Assembly: GCA_023260615.1 (NCBI GenBank)
Contig: JALQUY010000010.1
Location: 1-12,152, forward strand
Reading direction: 5' to 3'
DNA: 12,152 bases
Source of the DNA: Schleiferiaceae bacterium
Lineage (GTDB): Bacteria; Bacteroidota; Bacteroidia; Flavobacteriales; Schleiferiaceae
In this document: positions 1 through 7,274 of the stretch, piece after piece
Position numbering within the stretch: position 1 is the first letter of the stretch
How the letters are laid out: every line of letters begins with the position of its first letter
The notes under the pieces: model-generated
The model's database searches: none
Seen by the model: only the letters and a program-made list of their open reading frames with translations
Told to the model about the DNA's origin: nothing
Made by a program: the position numbers and the translations under genes

Positions 1-14
1 TGCGTTCTACTCCT

Positions 15-437
15 ATGCGCTCCTTGCTCGCCAGCCTCCTCCTTCTCTGGTCCACCAACCTCTTGGGTCAATCGGCCCAAATGGTATTCGACCTCTCCGC
101 CCCGGAAGTCAAAACACTCCCCAAAGGCGCCCAATGGATGGTGTCCCTTCACGACGCCAACGGCACCCTGATCCAGCAAGTCCCCTTCCCCGCCACCGCC
201 CTCCAACAGCGCGTCGTCGTAGGCCCCAAAAAAGTGGGCACCTACACCGCCTCCTACTACCTCGACCTCAACGGCAACAACGAACTGGACAAAGGCCTTT
301 TTGGCCAACCCATCGAACCCTATGCCTTCTCCAATGGCGCCCGCAGCATGTTTTCCCGCCCCGATGTCGCCAGCCAACGCTTCACCCACGACGGCCGCGT
401 CTTATCGGTGAAGTTGGAGTATCATTTTGGGGGATAG
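15..437 (+). CDS. Secreted DUF2141 family protein
   Basis: The 140-residue product begins with a signal peptide: MRS followed by a leucine-rich stretch, with likely cleavage near LLGQ at residues 16-19. The rest matches my recollection of the DUF2141 family, common in Bacteroidota: a small beta-rich domain with a Y-x-D-L-N-G-N-N-E-L-D stretch (about residues 82-92), followed by FGQPIEPYAFSNGAR. The acidic, asparagine-rich segment resembles a calcium-binding-like loop, but metal binding is inference. No enzymatic function is known for the family. The protein is probably periplasmic or exported. The ATG at 15 is the only start that keeps the signal peptide. The promoter lies outside the window. 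The gene converges on carB across a repeat-bearing gap. Confidence 0.8.
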   Translation: MRSLLASLLLLWSTNLLGQSAQMVFDLSAPEVKTLPKGAQWMVSLHDANGTLIQQVPFPATALQQRVVVGPKKVGTYTASYYLDLNGNNELDKGLFGQPIEPYAFSNGARSMFSRPDVASQRFTHDGRVLSVKLEYHFGG

Positions 438-532
438 AGGGCTTGGCAAATCAACAGAAAGTCCCAGCGCGCGGCGAAGGTCCACCACACAGTTTAAGGG
501 TAAAAGAGATTAAGCGTTTAAGCGAAAAGGCT

Positions 533-690
533 ACAGCGCAAAGCGCGTGCTTTCTAGCATCAGGGCGCAGCCCGAGCTCTCTAGCTCTCTAGCCACAGCG
601 CAAAGCGCGTGCTTTCTAGCATCAGGGCGCAGCCCGAGCTTTCTAGCCCTCTAGCCACAGCGCGTAGCGCGTGCTCTCTAGCTACCTAGC
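533..690. repeat. 62-bp CTAG-rich tandem repeat, 2 full copies plus a partial third
   Basis: Two adjacent 62-bp units, 533-594 and 595-656, differ at only two positions. A third unit starting at 657 matches for about 26 bp with three mismatches and then diverges. CTAG occurs eight times (554, 581, 589, 616, 643, 651, 678 and 686), far more than chance in 160 bp. Each full unit can form two small hairpins: AAAGC-GCGT-GCTTT (540-553 and 602-615) and GGGC-GCA-GCCC (563-573 and 625-635). The array lies between the convergent 3' ends of the DUF2141 gene and carB. There is no T-run typical of an intrinsic terminator and no open frame continuing a neighbour. It could be a dispersed intergenic repeat, a transcript-end structure or a replication-slippage product. 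The remaining stretch, 438-532, shows nothing recognisable. Confidence 0.85.
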
Positions 691-706
691 TAATTTGCGC
701 GCTCGC

Positions 707-3556
707 TTACTTCGAAAGGTAGAAGTTCCGCTCCGAGTACAGTTTGCGGAATAATGGATCCCGCAAATTCTCGATAAAATGGATGGCCTCACCCGTAGAC
801 TTCATTTGGGGTCCGAGCGTTTTATTGACGTTCGGAAACTTATTGAAGCTGAAGACGGGAACCTTGATCGCCCAGCCCTTGAGTTGAGGATTGAACGTGA
901 AATCCTTCACCTTTTTGGCGCCGATCATCACCTTGGCCGCTGCATTCACATAAGGCTCTTTGTAGGCCTTACAGATGAATGGAACCGTGCGGGATGCACG
1001 TGGATTGGCCTCAATGATGTAGACCGTGTCGTTCTTGACCGCAAACTGAATATTGATCAAACCAACAGTCCCAAGTGCTTTGGCAATCGTATTCGTATGA
1101 TCCACAATTTGCTGCATCACCAGCTCACCCAAGTTGAAGGGAGGTAGGGTGGCATTGGAGTCGCCGGAGTGCACGCCACAGGGCTCGATGTGCTCCATGA
1201 TGCCGATGATGTAGACGTCTTCGCCGTCGCAAATCGCATCTGCCTCCGCTTCGATGGCACCCTCCAAGTAGTGGTCCAGCAACACGCGGTTGCCGGGGAA
1301 GTCTTTGAAGAGTTCGACCACGTGGGTTTCTAATTCCTCGTCGTTGATGACGATTTTCATACCCTGTCCGCCCAATACGTAGGAGGGGCGTACCAAAATG
1401 GGGTAGCCCAAATTGGCGGCCACGGCGCGTGCCTCGTCGGCGTGCGTGATAACGTCAAATCGGGGGTAGGGAATGTTGTACTCTTTCAAAAGCGTCGAGA
1501 AGCGTCCGCGGTCTTCCGCGAGGTCCAAACTTTCGTAGCTCGTTCCCATGATTTTGATGCCAAAACGGTCCAGCTTTTCAGCCAATTTGAGCGCGGTTTG
1601 ACCACCGAGTTGAACGATTACGCCTTCGGGCTTTTCGTTGCGGATGATGTCGTAGATGTGCTCCCAGAAAACGGGCTCAAAGTAGAGCTTGTCCGCCGTG
1701 TCAAAGTCGGTAGAAACCGTCTCGGGGTTGCAGTTGATCATGATGGTCTCGTAACCGCTCTCCTTGGCCGCTAGAACGCCGTGTACACAGGAGTAGTCAA
1801 ACTCGATGCCCTGTCCAATTCGGTTGGGGCCGCTGCCAAGCACGACGATTTTCTTCTTGTCTGAAACGGTGACTTCACTTTCGGCATAGGTCTCGCCCGC
1901 CGCATTCTGCATAGGCAGCTCAAACGTCGAATAGTAGTAGGGCGTTTGGGCAGGGAATTCGGCCGCACACGTATCCACCAATTTCCAAACGCGCTCGATG
2001 CCCATTTCCACGCGCTTGCTGTGAATTTCGGACTCCAAGCTGCGCGTCATGTGCGCAATTTGGCGGTCGGCGAAGCCCTTCATTTTGGCGTCTAAAAGCA
2101 GCTCAAAAGGCAGGCTGCTAAGGTTGTGCTTCTCCAGGGCGCGCTGCGTTTCAACGAGGTCCTCAATTTGCTTCAAGAACCAGAGGTCGATTTTGGTGAT
2201 CTCGTGAATGCGGCGCAAGGGAATGCCCATTTGCATGGCATCGTAGAGGACAAATACGCGGTCCCACGAAGCGTGCTCCAGCTTGTGCAAAATGGTCGCT
2301 TGGTCCGTGTGTCCTTTACCATCCGCACCTAAGCCGTTGCGCTTGATTTCCAGCGACTGCGCAGCTTTGTGCAGGGCTTCCTGGAAGCTGCGACCAATGC
2401 CCATGACCTCGCCTACGGACTTCATTTGGAGGCCCAAGCGACGATCCGCCCCTTCAAACTTATCGAAGTTCCAACGCGGGATCTTCACGATGACATAGTC
2501 CAAGGTGGGCTCAAAATAGGCCGTGGTGGTTTTGGTGATTTGGTTGTTCAGCTCGTCCAAGGTGTAGCCGATGGCCAACTTGGCAGCAATCTTGGCGATG
2601 GGATAGCCCGTCGCTTTTGACGCAAGTGCCGAAGAACGAGAGACTCGTGGATTAATTTCAATCGCAACGATGTCCTCCTTCTCATCGGGACTCACGGCGA
2701 ACTGCACGTTACAGCCTCCCGCAAAGTTTCCAATGGAGCGCATCATGTGAATCGCCATGTCGCGCATCTTCTGATAGGTCGTATCGCTTAACGTCATGGC
2801 AGGAGCCACGGTAATGGAATCGCCTGTGTGGATGCCCATGGGGTCCATGTTCTCAATGGAACAGATGATAATGACGTTGTCGTTCTTGTCGCGGAGGAGC
2901 TCGAGCTCAAATTCTTTCCAGCCGAGCAGCGCTTTGTCAATCATCACCTCATGTATAGGGCTGATTTCTAAACCGCGTTGCAAAGCCTCATCGAATTCCT
3001 CCTTGTTCCACACAAATGAGGCGCCGCTACCGCCCAACGTAAAGGAGGCGCGTACGCACAAGGGGAAGCCAAATTCTTGGGCAATTTCCTTGCCCTTGAG
3101 GTAGCTGGTTGCCGTTTTGGCCGGAGCCATGGGCACGCCAATTTGGCCCATCAATTCTTTAAACTTCTCGCGGTCTTCCGTGATGTTGATCGCGTCGATG
3201 TCTACGCCAATAATCTTCACCCCATAGGCCTCCCAGAGTCCTTGGTTGTCTGCCTCGATGCAGAGGTTGAGGGCTGTTTGGCCACCCATCGTAGGAAGAA
3301 CTGCATCAATCTTTCGCTCTTTCAAAATCTTCTCCAAAGAGGCCACTTCCAAGGGGAGGAGGTAAATGTGATCAGCCACCACCTCATCTGTCATGATGGT
3401 CGCAGGATTGGAGTTGATAAGTGTGACCTCGATGCCCTCGTCACGCAATGAGCGCGAAGCTTGAGAGCCGGAATAATCGAATTCGCAGGCCTGGCCAATG
3501 ACGATGGGACCACTACCGATGATGAGAATAGACTGAATATCAGGGTTCTTAGGCAT
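707..3556 (-). CDS. carB: Carbamoyl-phosphate synthase large subunit, without the C-terminal MGS-like domain
   Basis: CarB makes carbamoyl phosphate from bicarbonate, two ATP and ammonia supplied by the glutaminase subunit CarA, feeding pyrimidine and arginine synthesis in the cytoplasm. The 949-residue protein shows the internal duplication of the family. The N-half begins with GSGPIVIGQACEFDYSG (14-30) and carries the carboxyphosphate ATP-grasp domain, including INPRVSRSSA (301-310). The oligomerisation region spans roughly 400-550. The C-half begins with GSGPNRIGQGIEFDYS (574-589) and has the carbamate-phosphorylating ATP-grasp domain with EANPRASRT (849-857). The protein stops just after LGPQMKSTGEAIHF (914-927). 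E. coli CarB (1073 residues) continues there into an MGS-like domain that binds UMP, IMP and ornithine, so that regulatory module is absent. I recall the same ending in flavobacterial CarB, so it is probably natural. carA is not in the window. It lies downstream of rpmH beyond a terminator. I see no convincing TAnnTTTG element in the 50 bp before its ATG. Confidence 0.97.
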   Translation of the reverse strand: MPKNPDIQSILIIGSGPIVIGQACEFDYSGSQASRSLRDEGIEVTLINSNPATIMTDEVVADHIYLLPLEVASLEKILKERKIDAVLPTMGGQTALNLCIEADNQGLWEAYGVKIIGVDIDAINITEDREKFKELMGQIGVPMAPAKTATSYLKGKEIAQEFGFPLCVRASFTLGGSGASFVWNKEEFDEALQRGLEISPIHEVMIDKALLGWKEFELELLRDKNDNVIIICSIENMDPMGIHTGDSITVAPAMTLSDTTYQKMRDMAIHMMRSIGNFAGGCNVQFAVSPDEKEDIVAIEINPRVSRSSALASKATGYPIAKIAAKLAIGYTLDELNNQITKTTTAYFEPTLDYVIVKIPRWNFDKFEGADRRLGLQMKSVGEVMGIGRSFQEALHKAAQSLEIKRNGLGADGKGHTDQATILHKLEHASWDRVFVLYDAMQMGIPLRRIHEITKIDLWFLKQIEDLVETQRALEKHNLSSLPFELLLDAKMKGFADRQIAHMTRSLESEIHSKRVEMGIERVWKLVDTCAAEFPAQTPYYYSTFELPMQNAAGETYAESEVTVSDKKKIVVLGSGPNRIGQGIEFDYSCVHGVLAAKESGYETIMINCNPETVSTDFDTADKLYFEPVFWEHIYDIIRNEKPEGVIVQLGGQTALKLAEKLDRFGIKIMGTSYESLDLAEDRGRFSTLLKEYNIPYPRFDVITHADEARAVAANLGYPILVRPSYVLGGQGMKIVINDEELETHVVELFKDFPGNRVLLDHYLEGAIEAEADAICDGEDVYIIGIMEHIEPCGVHSGDSNATLPPFNLGELVMQQIVDHTNTIAKALGTVGLINIQFAVKNDTVYIIEANPRASRTVPFICKAYKEPYVNAAAKVMIGAKKVKDFTFNPQLKGWAIKVPVFSFNKFPNVNKTLGPQMKSTGEAIHFIENLRDPLFRKLYSERNFYLSK

Positions 3557-3606
3557 GAGTTAGGCGGAACTTATTTATAGGCTTAAAGATGAGGACTAGT
3601 AGGCAC

Positions 3607-3636
3607 AAAAAAAAGGTGCTGCGAGAGCAACACCTT
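3607..3636 (-). terminator. Intrinsic terminator of rpmH
   Basis: Read on the minus strand, a 10-bp stem (AAGGTGTTGC paired with GCAGCACCTT, one G-U wobble) closes a TCTC tetraloop and runs directly into eight consecutive T residues. It starts 23 nt after the rpmH stop codon and ends 50 nt before the carB start. It should therefore separate rpmH from carB, although some readthrough is possible because no strong carB promoter is visible. Confidence 0.9.
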
Positions 3637-3659
3637 CTAATTGTATGTGGATAAACGCA

Positions 3660-3818
3660 TTACCCCTTGTGGCTTCCTTCGTCAGAAACCGTCAAACGCT
3701 TGCGACCACGGCCGCGGCGTAATGCGAGGACACGACGTCCATTGGCTGACTTCATGCGCTCACGGAAGCCGTGCTTATTCTTGCGCTTGCGATTGGAGGG
3801 TTGAAATGTACGTTTCAT
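3660..3818 (-). CDS. rpmH: 50S ribosomal protein L34
   Basis: The 52-codon gene encodes the L34 signature: it begins [20 protein letters not shown], continues [20 protein letters not shown] and ends [13 protein letters not shown]34 is a small, very basic protein of the large ribosomal subunit that binds 23S rRNA. The usual family length is about 45-53 residues, so this is complete. The ATG at 3816-3818 follows a TAnnTTTG promoter element by 20 nt on the minus strand, and the stop is followed by an intrinsic terminator. It therefore looks like a single-gene transcription unit. The short C-terminal tail SDEGSHKG is an extension of the kind common in Bacteroidota L34. Confidence 0.97.
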   Translation of the reverse strand: MKRTFQPSNRKRKNKHGFRERMKSANGRRVLALRRGRGRKRLTVSDEGSHKG

Positions 3819-3838
3819 AACAGTGCTTATTCGGGCGG

Positions 3839-3869
3839 CAAATATATTCCATTTTTCTCAATGTCCGAA
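3839..3869 (-). promoter_or_regulatory. rpmH promoter, Bacteroidota type
   Basis: On the minus strand, TATATTTG (3846-3839) matches the TAnnTTTG -7 consensus exactly. TTCG (3869-3866), 19 nt upstream, is a 3-of-4 match to the TTTG -33 element. Transcription would start about 5-7 nt beyond the -7 element, giving a leader of roughly 15 nt before the rpmH ATG. The -33 end lies just before the SDR promoter's -7 element on the other strand. Confidence 0.7.
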
Positions 3870-3881
3870 TGGATATCTTTG
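3852..3881 (+). promoter_or_regulatory. Promoter of the SDR-led gene run, Bacteroidota type
   Basis: TATCTTTG at 3874-3881 is a perfect TAnnTTTG -7 element on the plus strand. TTTT at 3852-3855 stands 18 nt upstream, where a TTTG -33 element is expected. Only five bases separate the -7 element from the ATG at 3887, so the transcript would be leaderless or nearly so. An alternative ATG at 3869 would lie upstream of the predicted start site and could not be translated from it. Confidence 0.55.
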
Positions 3882-3886
3882 GAAAT

Positions 3887-4645
3887 ATGGATCAAGTCGT
3901 TTGGATCACGGGTGGAAGCCAAGGCATTGGCCGGGCGCTTGTGCAGGAATACCGCCGAAAAGGCTGGACGGTCATCGCTACATCGCGTCAAAAAAGCGGA
4001 CCTCAAGAAAATGACGAGGACCTGGCTCATTTTTGGATTCAAGCCGATCTGAGTCAACCCGAAGCCCGACAGGAGGCACTCCAACGTGTTCTGGCCATTG
4101 GCTGGCCTGACTTAGTCATCTTCAACGCAGGGGTCGGCCATTGGGCCCCTGTATCTGCGACCAAAGCCGCCGATGCGGACTACATTTTTCAAGTCAACTA
4201 CTGGGCAGCGGTGGACCTGACCTACCAGTTGCAGCAACTTCAAGCAGGCCGCCCCCTGCACATCGTGGCGGTCACAAGCATCGCGGCGCACTTTGGCCAG
4301 CGCAAATTGGCGACCTATTCGGCAACTAAAGCGGCCCTTCGCCTCTGGGCACTGAGCCTCAACGAAGAGTGGCAAGGCAGTGCCAACCGCATCCAAGTGG
4401 TCAGCCCAGGCGTAGTCACCACAGATATCATGCGCAACACGCTGGACCGCGATGGAAATCGCTTAGGCGACCGCGCCAAAAGTCACCACGGCTGGTCTCC
4501 CGAAAAAGTAGCGCAAAAACTCTACGCCGTACCCCAATCGGCCAAGTTTGAGCACATATTCGCCTCGTTTAGCGTCCGTTTGGCTTTGATTTTGCACGAC
4601 CTTTGTCCGAGATTGTTTTACACTTTGACGCGCCGACGCTCATGA
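3887..4645 (+). CDS. Short-chain dehydrogenase/reductase (SDR)
   Basis: This NAD(P)-dependent oxidoreductase is of the classical SDR type, 252 residues from the chosen start. Visible motifs are the Rossmann nucleotide loop TGGSQGIG (8-15), NAG (80-82), and a catalytic tetrad of Asn104 (FQVNYW), Ser131 (VTSIAA), Tyr144 and Lys148 (YSATK). SPGVVTTD (173-180) follows at the usual place. The C-terminal 25 residues are hydrophobic and then basic (LALILHDLCPRLF, then RRRS), suggesting weak membrane association. The substrate cannot be inferred. I chose the ATG at 3887 because MDQVVWITGG is a normal SDR beginning and the promoter -7 element sits just before it. The in-frame ATG at 3869 would add six residues. 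The stop overlaps the next start as ATGA, so translation is probably coupled to the oxygenase downstream. Confidence 0.92.
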   Translation: MDQVVWITGGSQGIGRALVQEYRRKGWTVIATSRQKSGPQENDEDLAHFWIQADLSQPEARQEALQRVLAIGWPDLVIFNAGVGHWAPVSATKAADADYIFQVNYWAAVDLTYQLQQLQAGRPLHIVAVTSIAAHFGQRKLATYSATKAALRLWALSLNEEWQGSANRIQVVSPGVVTTDIMRNTLDRDGNRLGDRAKSHHGWSPEKVAQKLYAVPQSAKFEHIFASFSVRLALILHDLCPRLFYTLTRRRS

Positions 4646-5448
4646 ATTCGGTTATCCACTCTGCGGTCCTCCAGAACCTCCCCGCGCTTAAAAAAGCTTT
4701 CGCAGAAGGCAGTCCTAAGCACGTGGTGATTGACAACTTCCTCACGGAGGACATTGCCAACGCCCTACACCAGCATTTCCCCTCCGTGGATTCACTGAAG
4801 GTCAAGCGCAAATCCCTGAACGAAAACAAGGTGGAAGACTACCACTTTGAGCGCTGGGATCCGGTGTTTACGGAAGTTCGGAACGCTATTCGGTCGGAAG
4901 AATTTGGCGCCTGGATGAGCGAATTGACCGGAATAGAAAATTTGAGCACCCCAGACGACGCCCTAGGGTCAGGTTTGCACCAAGGAGGTAATGGCAGCTT
5001 TGTGGACGTGCACATCGACGTCAACTTTGACCCCAAGCTTAAGCTCTGGCGCCGCATCAACTTGTTGATTTACCTCAACCGCTACTGGGACGAGGCGTAC
5101 GGCGGCCATTTGGAAATTTGGGACCCTAAAATGCAAAACGTGCTGCACCGGGTAGCCCCATTGCACAACCGGGCCATCATCTTCTTGACCGACGAAAACA
5201 GCCCCCACGGCTACAAGGCCATCAACGTGCCAGAAGGCGAATCGCGCAAGAGCTTTTACGCCTACTTCTTCACGGAGGTGAGCGACGGCTTCAAGTACAG
5301 CGACAGCCGCTTCATTGCGCGCCCCGACGACAGCTTCACGCGCCGAACAGCCACCGCCCTCAAAGAATGGACGAAGATTCGCGCCAAGCGCGTGCTCAAC
5401 GCCCTGGGGGTCAAGATGCTGGACTTTCAGGACAAGAACCGCTTCTAA
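4642..5448 (+). CDS. Fe(II)/2-oxoglutarate-dependent oxygenase, prolyl-4-hydroxylase-like
   Basis: The 268-residue protein belongs to the 2OG-Fe(II) oxygenase superfamily (2OG-FeII_Oxy_3-like). Members couple 2-oxoglutarate decarboxylation to hydroxylation of a substrate. The iron facial triad is visible as His124-x-Asp126 (VDVHIDVNF) and His189 (NSPHGY), with Arg202 (GESRKSF) in position to bind the 2-oxoglutarate carboxylate. Between them, RINLLIYLNRYWDEAYGGHL (138-157) is the core strand region typical of the subgroup. No signal peptide is seen, so it is probably cytoplasmic. Similar proteins often sit near surface-polysaccharide genes, but the substrate here is unknown. I chose the ATG at 4642, which overlaps the SDR stop as ATGA. 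A TTG at 4603 would add 13 residues inside the SDR gene and is less likely. The stop overlaps the exporter start as TAATG. Confidence 0.9.
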   Translation: MNSVIHSAVLQNLPALKKAFAEGSPKHVVIDNFLTEDIANALHQHFPSVDSLKVKRKSLNENKVEDYHFERWDPVFTEVRNAIRSEEFGAWMSELTGIENLSTPDDALGSGLHQGGNGSFVDVHIDVNFDPKLKLWRRINLLIYLNRYWDEAYGGHLEIWDPKMQNVLHRVAPLHNRAIIFLTDENSPHGYKAINVPEGESRKSFYAYFFTEVSDGFKYSDSRFIARPDDSFTRRTATALKEWTKIRAKRVLNALGVKMLDFQDKNRF

Positions 5449-7238
5449 TGGCCCGACGTTCCGGGTCCAAGACCCCTAAGAAACCCATAACGTGGAAGGC
5501 ACTGAAGCGCATTGCGCGGATGTACGTCTACATTCGGCCGTTTCAGGGCGAATTCCTCCTGGGTATGCTGTTCTTGCTCCTTTCTTCGAGCAGCAACCTC
5601 GCTTTTCCGGCCTTCCTGGGCGACTTGGTGGATGCCGCGCAAAACGACCCCAGCCAAATCAATCCCATCGCAGGCACCCTCGCGGCTCTTCTGCTGGCCC
5701 AGGCCGTCTTCAGCTTTGGGCGCATTGTGTTTTTTGAACGCGTGGCTCAACGCGCACTGGCTGCCCTGCGCCAGGCAATGTACAGCCACCTCATCGACCT
5801 CCCCCTCCCCTTCTTTCACAACCGACGCGTGGGTGAGCTCACCAGCCGCTTGCAATCCGATATCGGGGTGCTCCAGGAAACGTTTACGAGCACCTTGGCG
5901 GAATTCATTCGTCAAATTGTCGTCATCGTCGGCGGCATCGCGCTCTTGACCTACACCAGTTGGAAACTGACCCTCTTCATGCTCGCCATTCTACCGGTCG
6001 TCGTGGTCTTGGCCGTTATTTTTGGGAGCCGAATTCGCAAGTACTCCAAGCAGGTTCAAGACGCTAGTGCCGAAAGCAATACCGTCGTGGAGGAAAGCCT
6101 CTCCGCCATTGCCACCGTAAAAGCGTACACCAGTGAAAACCGTGAGCGCGATCGCTACAAGACGGCCACCCAAAAGGTCGCCGGACTGGCTATCACCGGA
6201 GGAATCTTGCGTGGCGGCTTTGCAAGCTTTCTGATTCTTGGCCTCTTTGGTGCGCTGGTAGCGGTTGTTTGGAAAGGCACGTCCTTGATTGCTTCCGGCG
6301 ATCTGGAAGCCGGTCAGCTCTTCAGTTTTGTGATTTACTCCGGCTTTATCGGCGGTTCCATCGGGGGCATGGCCGACGTGTACGCCCGCCTCCAAAAAGC
6401 GGTGGGTGCCACGGAAGCACTCCTGGACATGCTGGATGAAGCGATTGAACAAGACAGCGCACACGAACAAGAAGGCAGCTATCCGGAGACTGTAGGTGCT
6501 GGGACTTCGGCCATTCGCTTCGACGGCGTTTCCTTTGCCTACCCCAGCCGCCCCGATGTTCCGGTCCTTCAAAACTTCAGTATGGACATACCCGCGGGTG
6601 CTCAAGTGGCCTTAGTTGGACCCAGTGGTGCCGGAAAGTCTACGGTGGTTCAGTTGCTTCTGCGCTTCCACGAAACCGAAACCGGGGCGCTTTTCTTGCA
6701 TGGACAGCCCGCAGAACGCTGGAAAAAATGGGATTGGCGAAAAAAAACGGCCTGGGTACCCCAAGAGGTCATCTTATTTGGGCATAGTATTCGGGAAAAT
6801 ATCGCCTACGGCCGTCCAAGTGCGACAGAAGAAGAAATCGTGGAGGCGGCGCGCCAAGCCAACGCCCTAGAGTTCATTGAACGCTTCCCTGAAGGCCTGG
6901 ATACCCAAATTGGCGAACGCGGCGTGCAATTAAGCGGTGGCCAACGCCAACGCATTGCCATTGCGCGGGCGGTCCTCAGAAATCCAGAGATTCTCTTACT
7001 CGATGAGGCCACGTCCTCCTTGGATGCCGAAAGCGAAGCGCTCGTGCAAGAGGCACTCCAACGCTTGATGGCTGGCCGCACAAGTCTGGTCATCGCCCAC
7101 CGATTGAGTACCGTTCGGAACGCCGATAAAATTGCCTTCCTTCAGGACGGTGCGGTTCAAGAATGGGGTAGCCACGAAGAACTCATGGCGCTGCCAGACG
7201 GGAAATACCGCCATTTTGTGGCGCAACAGCTGAAGTAA
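5448..7238 (+). CDS. ABC exporter half-transporter (MsbA/ABCB-like)
   Basis: The 596-residue protein fuses an N-terminal six-helix membrane domain (about 35-310) to an ATP-binding domain (about 355-596). It would act as a homodimer or heterodimer in the inner membrane. The nucleotide-binding motifs are intact: Walker A GPSGAGKST (391-399), Q-loop Gln439 (VPQE), signature LSGGQ (495-499), Walker B ILLLDE (515-520) with catalytic Glu520, and switch His551 (IAHRLS). The organisation matches lipid, peptide or drug exporters of the MsbA/ABCB type; the cargo cannot be assigned. The start is the ATG at 5448, which shares a base with the oxygenase stop. An upstream in-frame ATG at 5367 would add 27 low-complexity residues inside the oxygenase gene. 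No partner half-transporter is adjacent, favouring a homodimer. An essential lipid A flippase role is possible but unproven. Confidence 0.95.
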   Translation: MARRSGSKTPKKPITWKALKRIARMYVYIRPFQGEFLLGMLFLLLSSSSNLAFPAFLGDLVDAAQNDPSQINPIAGTLAALLLAQAVFSFGRIVFFERVAQRALAALRQAMYSHLIDLPLPFFHNRRVGELTSRLQSDIGVLQETFTSTLAEFIRQIVVIVGGIALLTYTSWKLTLFMLAILPVVVVLAVIFGSRIRKYSKQVQDASAESNTVVEESLSAIATVKAYTSENRERDRYKTATQKVAGLAITGGILRGGFASFLILGLFGALVAVVWKGTSLIASGDLEAGQLFSFVIYSGFIGGSIGGMADVYARLQKAVGATEALLDMLDEAIEQDSAHEQEGSYPETVGAGTSAIRFDGVSFAYPSRPDVPVLQNFSMDIPAGAQVALVGPSGAGKSTVVQLLLRFHETETGALFLHGQPAERWKKWDWRKKTAWVPQEVILFGHSIRENIAYGRPSATEEEIVEAARQANALEFIERFPEGLDTQIGERGVQLSGGQRQRIAIARAVLRNPEILLLDEATSSLDAESEALVQEALQRLMAGRTSLVIAHRLSTVRNADKIAFLQDGAVQEWGSHEELMALPDGKYRHFVAQQLK

Positions 7239-7262
7239 GGAGCCAAGCGCAGCGCTTCCTCC
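7239..7262 (+). other. Hairpin between the exporter and divIC genes
   Basis: Immediately after the exporter stop, GGAG and CTCC flank an inner stem AAGCG-CAG-CGCTT, separated by a small internal loop. Only a short T4 stretch follows, after GTAC, so this is a weak terminator candidate at best. It could instead stabilise the upstream mRNA end. Confidence 0.35.
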
Positions 7263-7263
7263 G

Positions 7264-7271
7264 TACTTTTG
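7264..7271 (+). promoter_or_regulatory. Possible -7 promoter element for divIC-mutAB-meaB
   Basis: TACTTTTG matches the Bacteroidota TAnnTTTG consensus exactly and lies three bases before the divIC ATG at 7275. This is the same compact spacing seen before the SDR gene. No TTTG-like -33 element is found 17-21 nt upstream, so the element may be weak or fortuitous. If real, it would give a leaderless divIC transcript and start a separate unit for the mutase genes. Confidence 0.35.
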
Positions 7272-7274
7272 AGT

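Noticed and set aside
134..592. 152-codon plus-strand frame overlapping the DUF2141 gene
   Set aside because: It is arginine- and proline-rich in the manner of an off-frame reading of GC-rich coding DNA, runs into the repeat, and conflicts with a well-supported gene.
533..690. CRISPR array
   Set aside because: The units are contiguous 62-bp tandem copies without unique spacers, and there are no cas genes nearby.
438..710. Broken remnant of the CarB MGS-like domain beyond the carB stop
   Set aside because: The region is repeat DNA without a coding frame resembling that domain, and the CarB end looks natural for flavobacteria.
3557..3606. Dedicated carB promoter
   Set aside because: No TAnnTTTG match was found. 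The best candidate, CATCTTTA on the minus strand, matches only four of six fixed bases and has poor spacing.
4603..4641. TTG start for the oxygenase
   Set aside because: The ATG at 4642 overlaps the SDR stop as ATGA, a typical coupled start, and the extra 13 residues lie in the SDR tail.
5367..5447. Longer N-terminus for the ABC exporter from ATG 5367
   Set aside because: The added 27 residues lie inside the oxygenase gene and look like out-of-frame sequence; the TAATG start at 5448 gives a normal beginning.
5991..6605. 204-codon antisense frame within the ABC exporter gene
   Set aside because: It lies opposite an intact exporter frame, and its product has no recognisable domain or start context.
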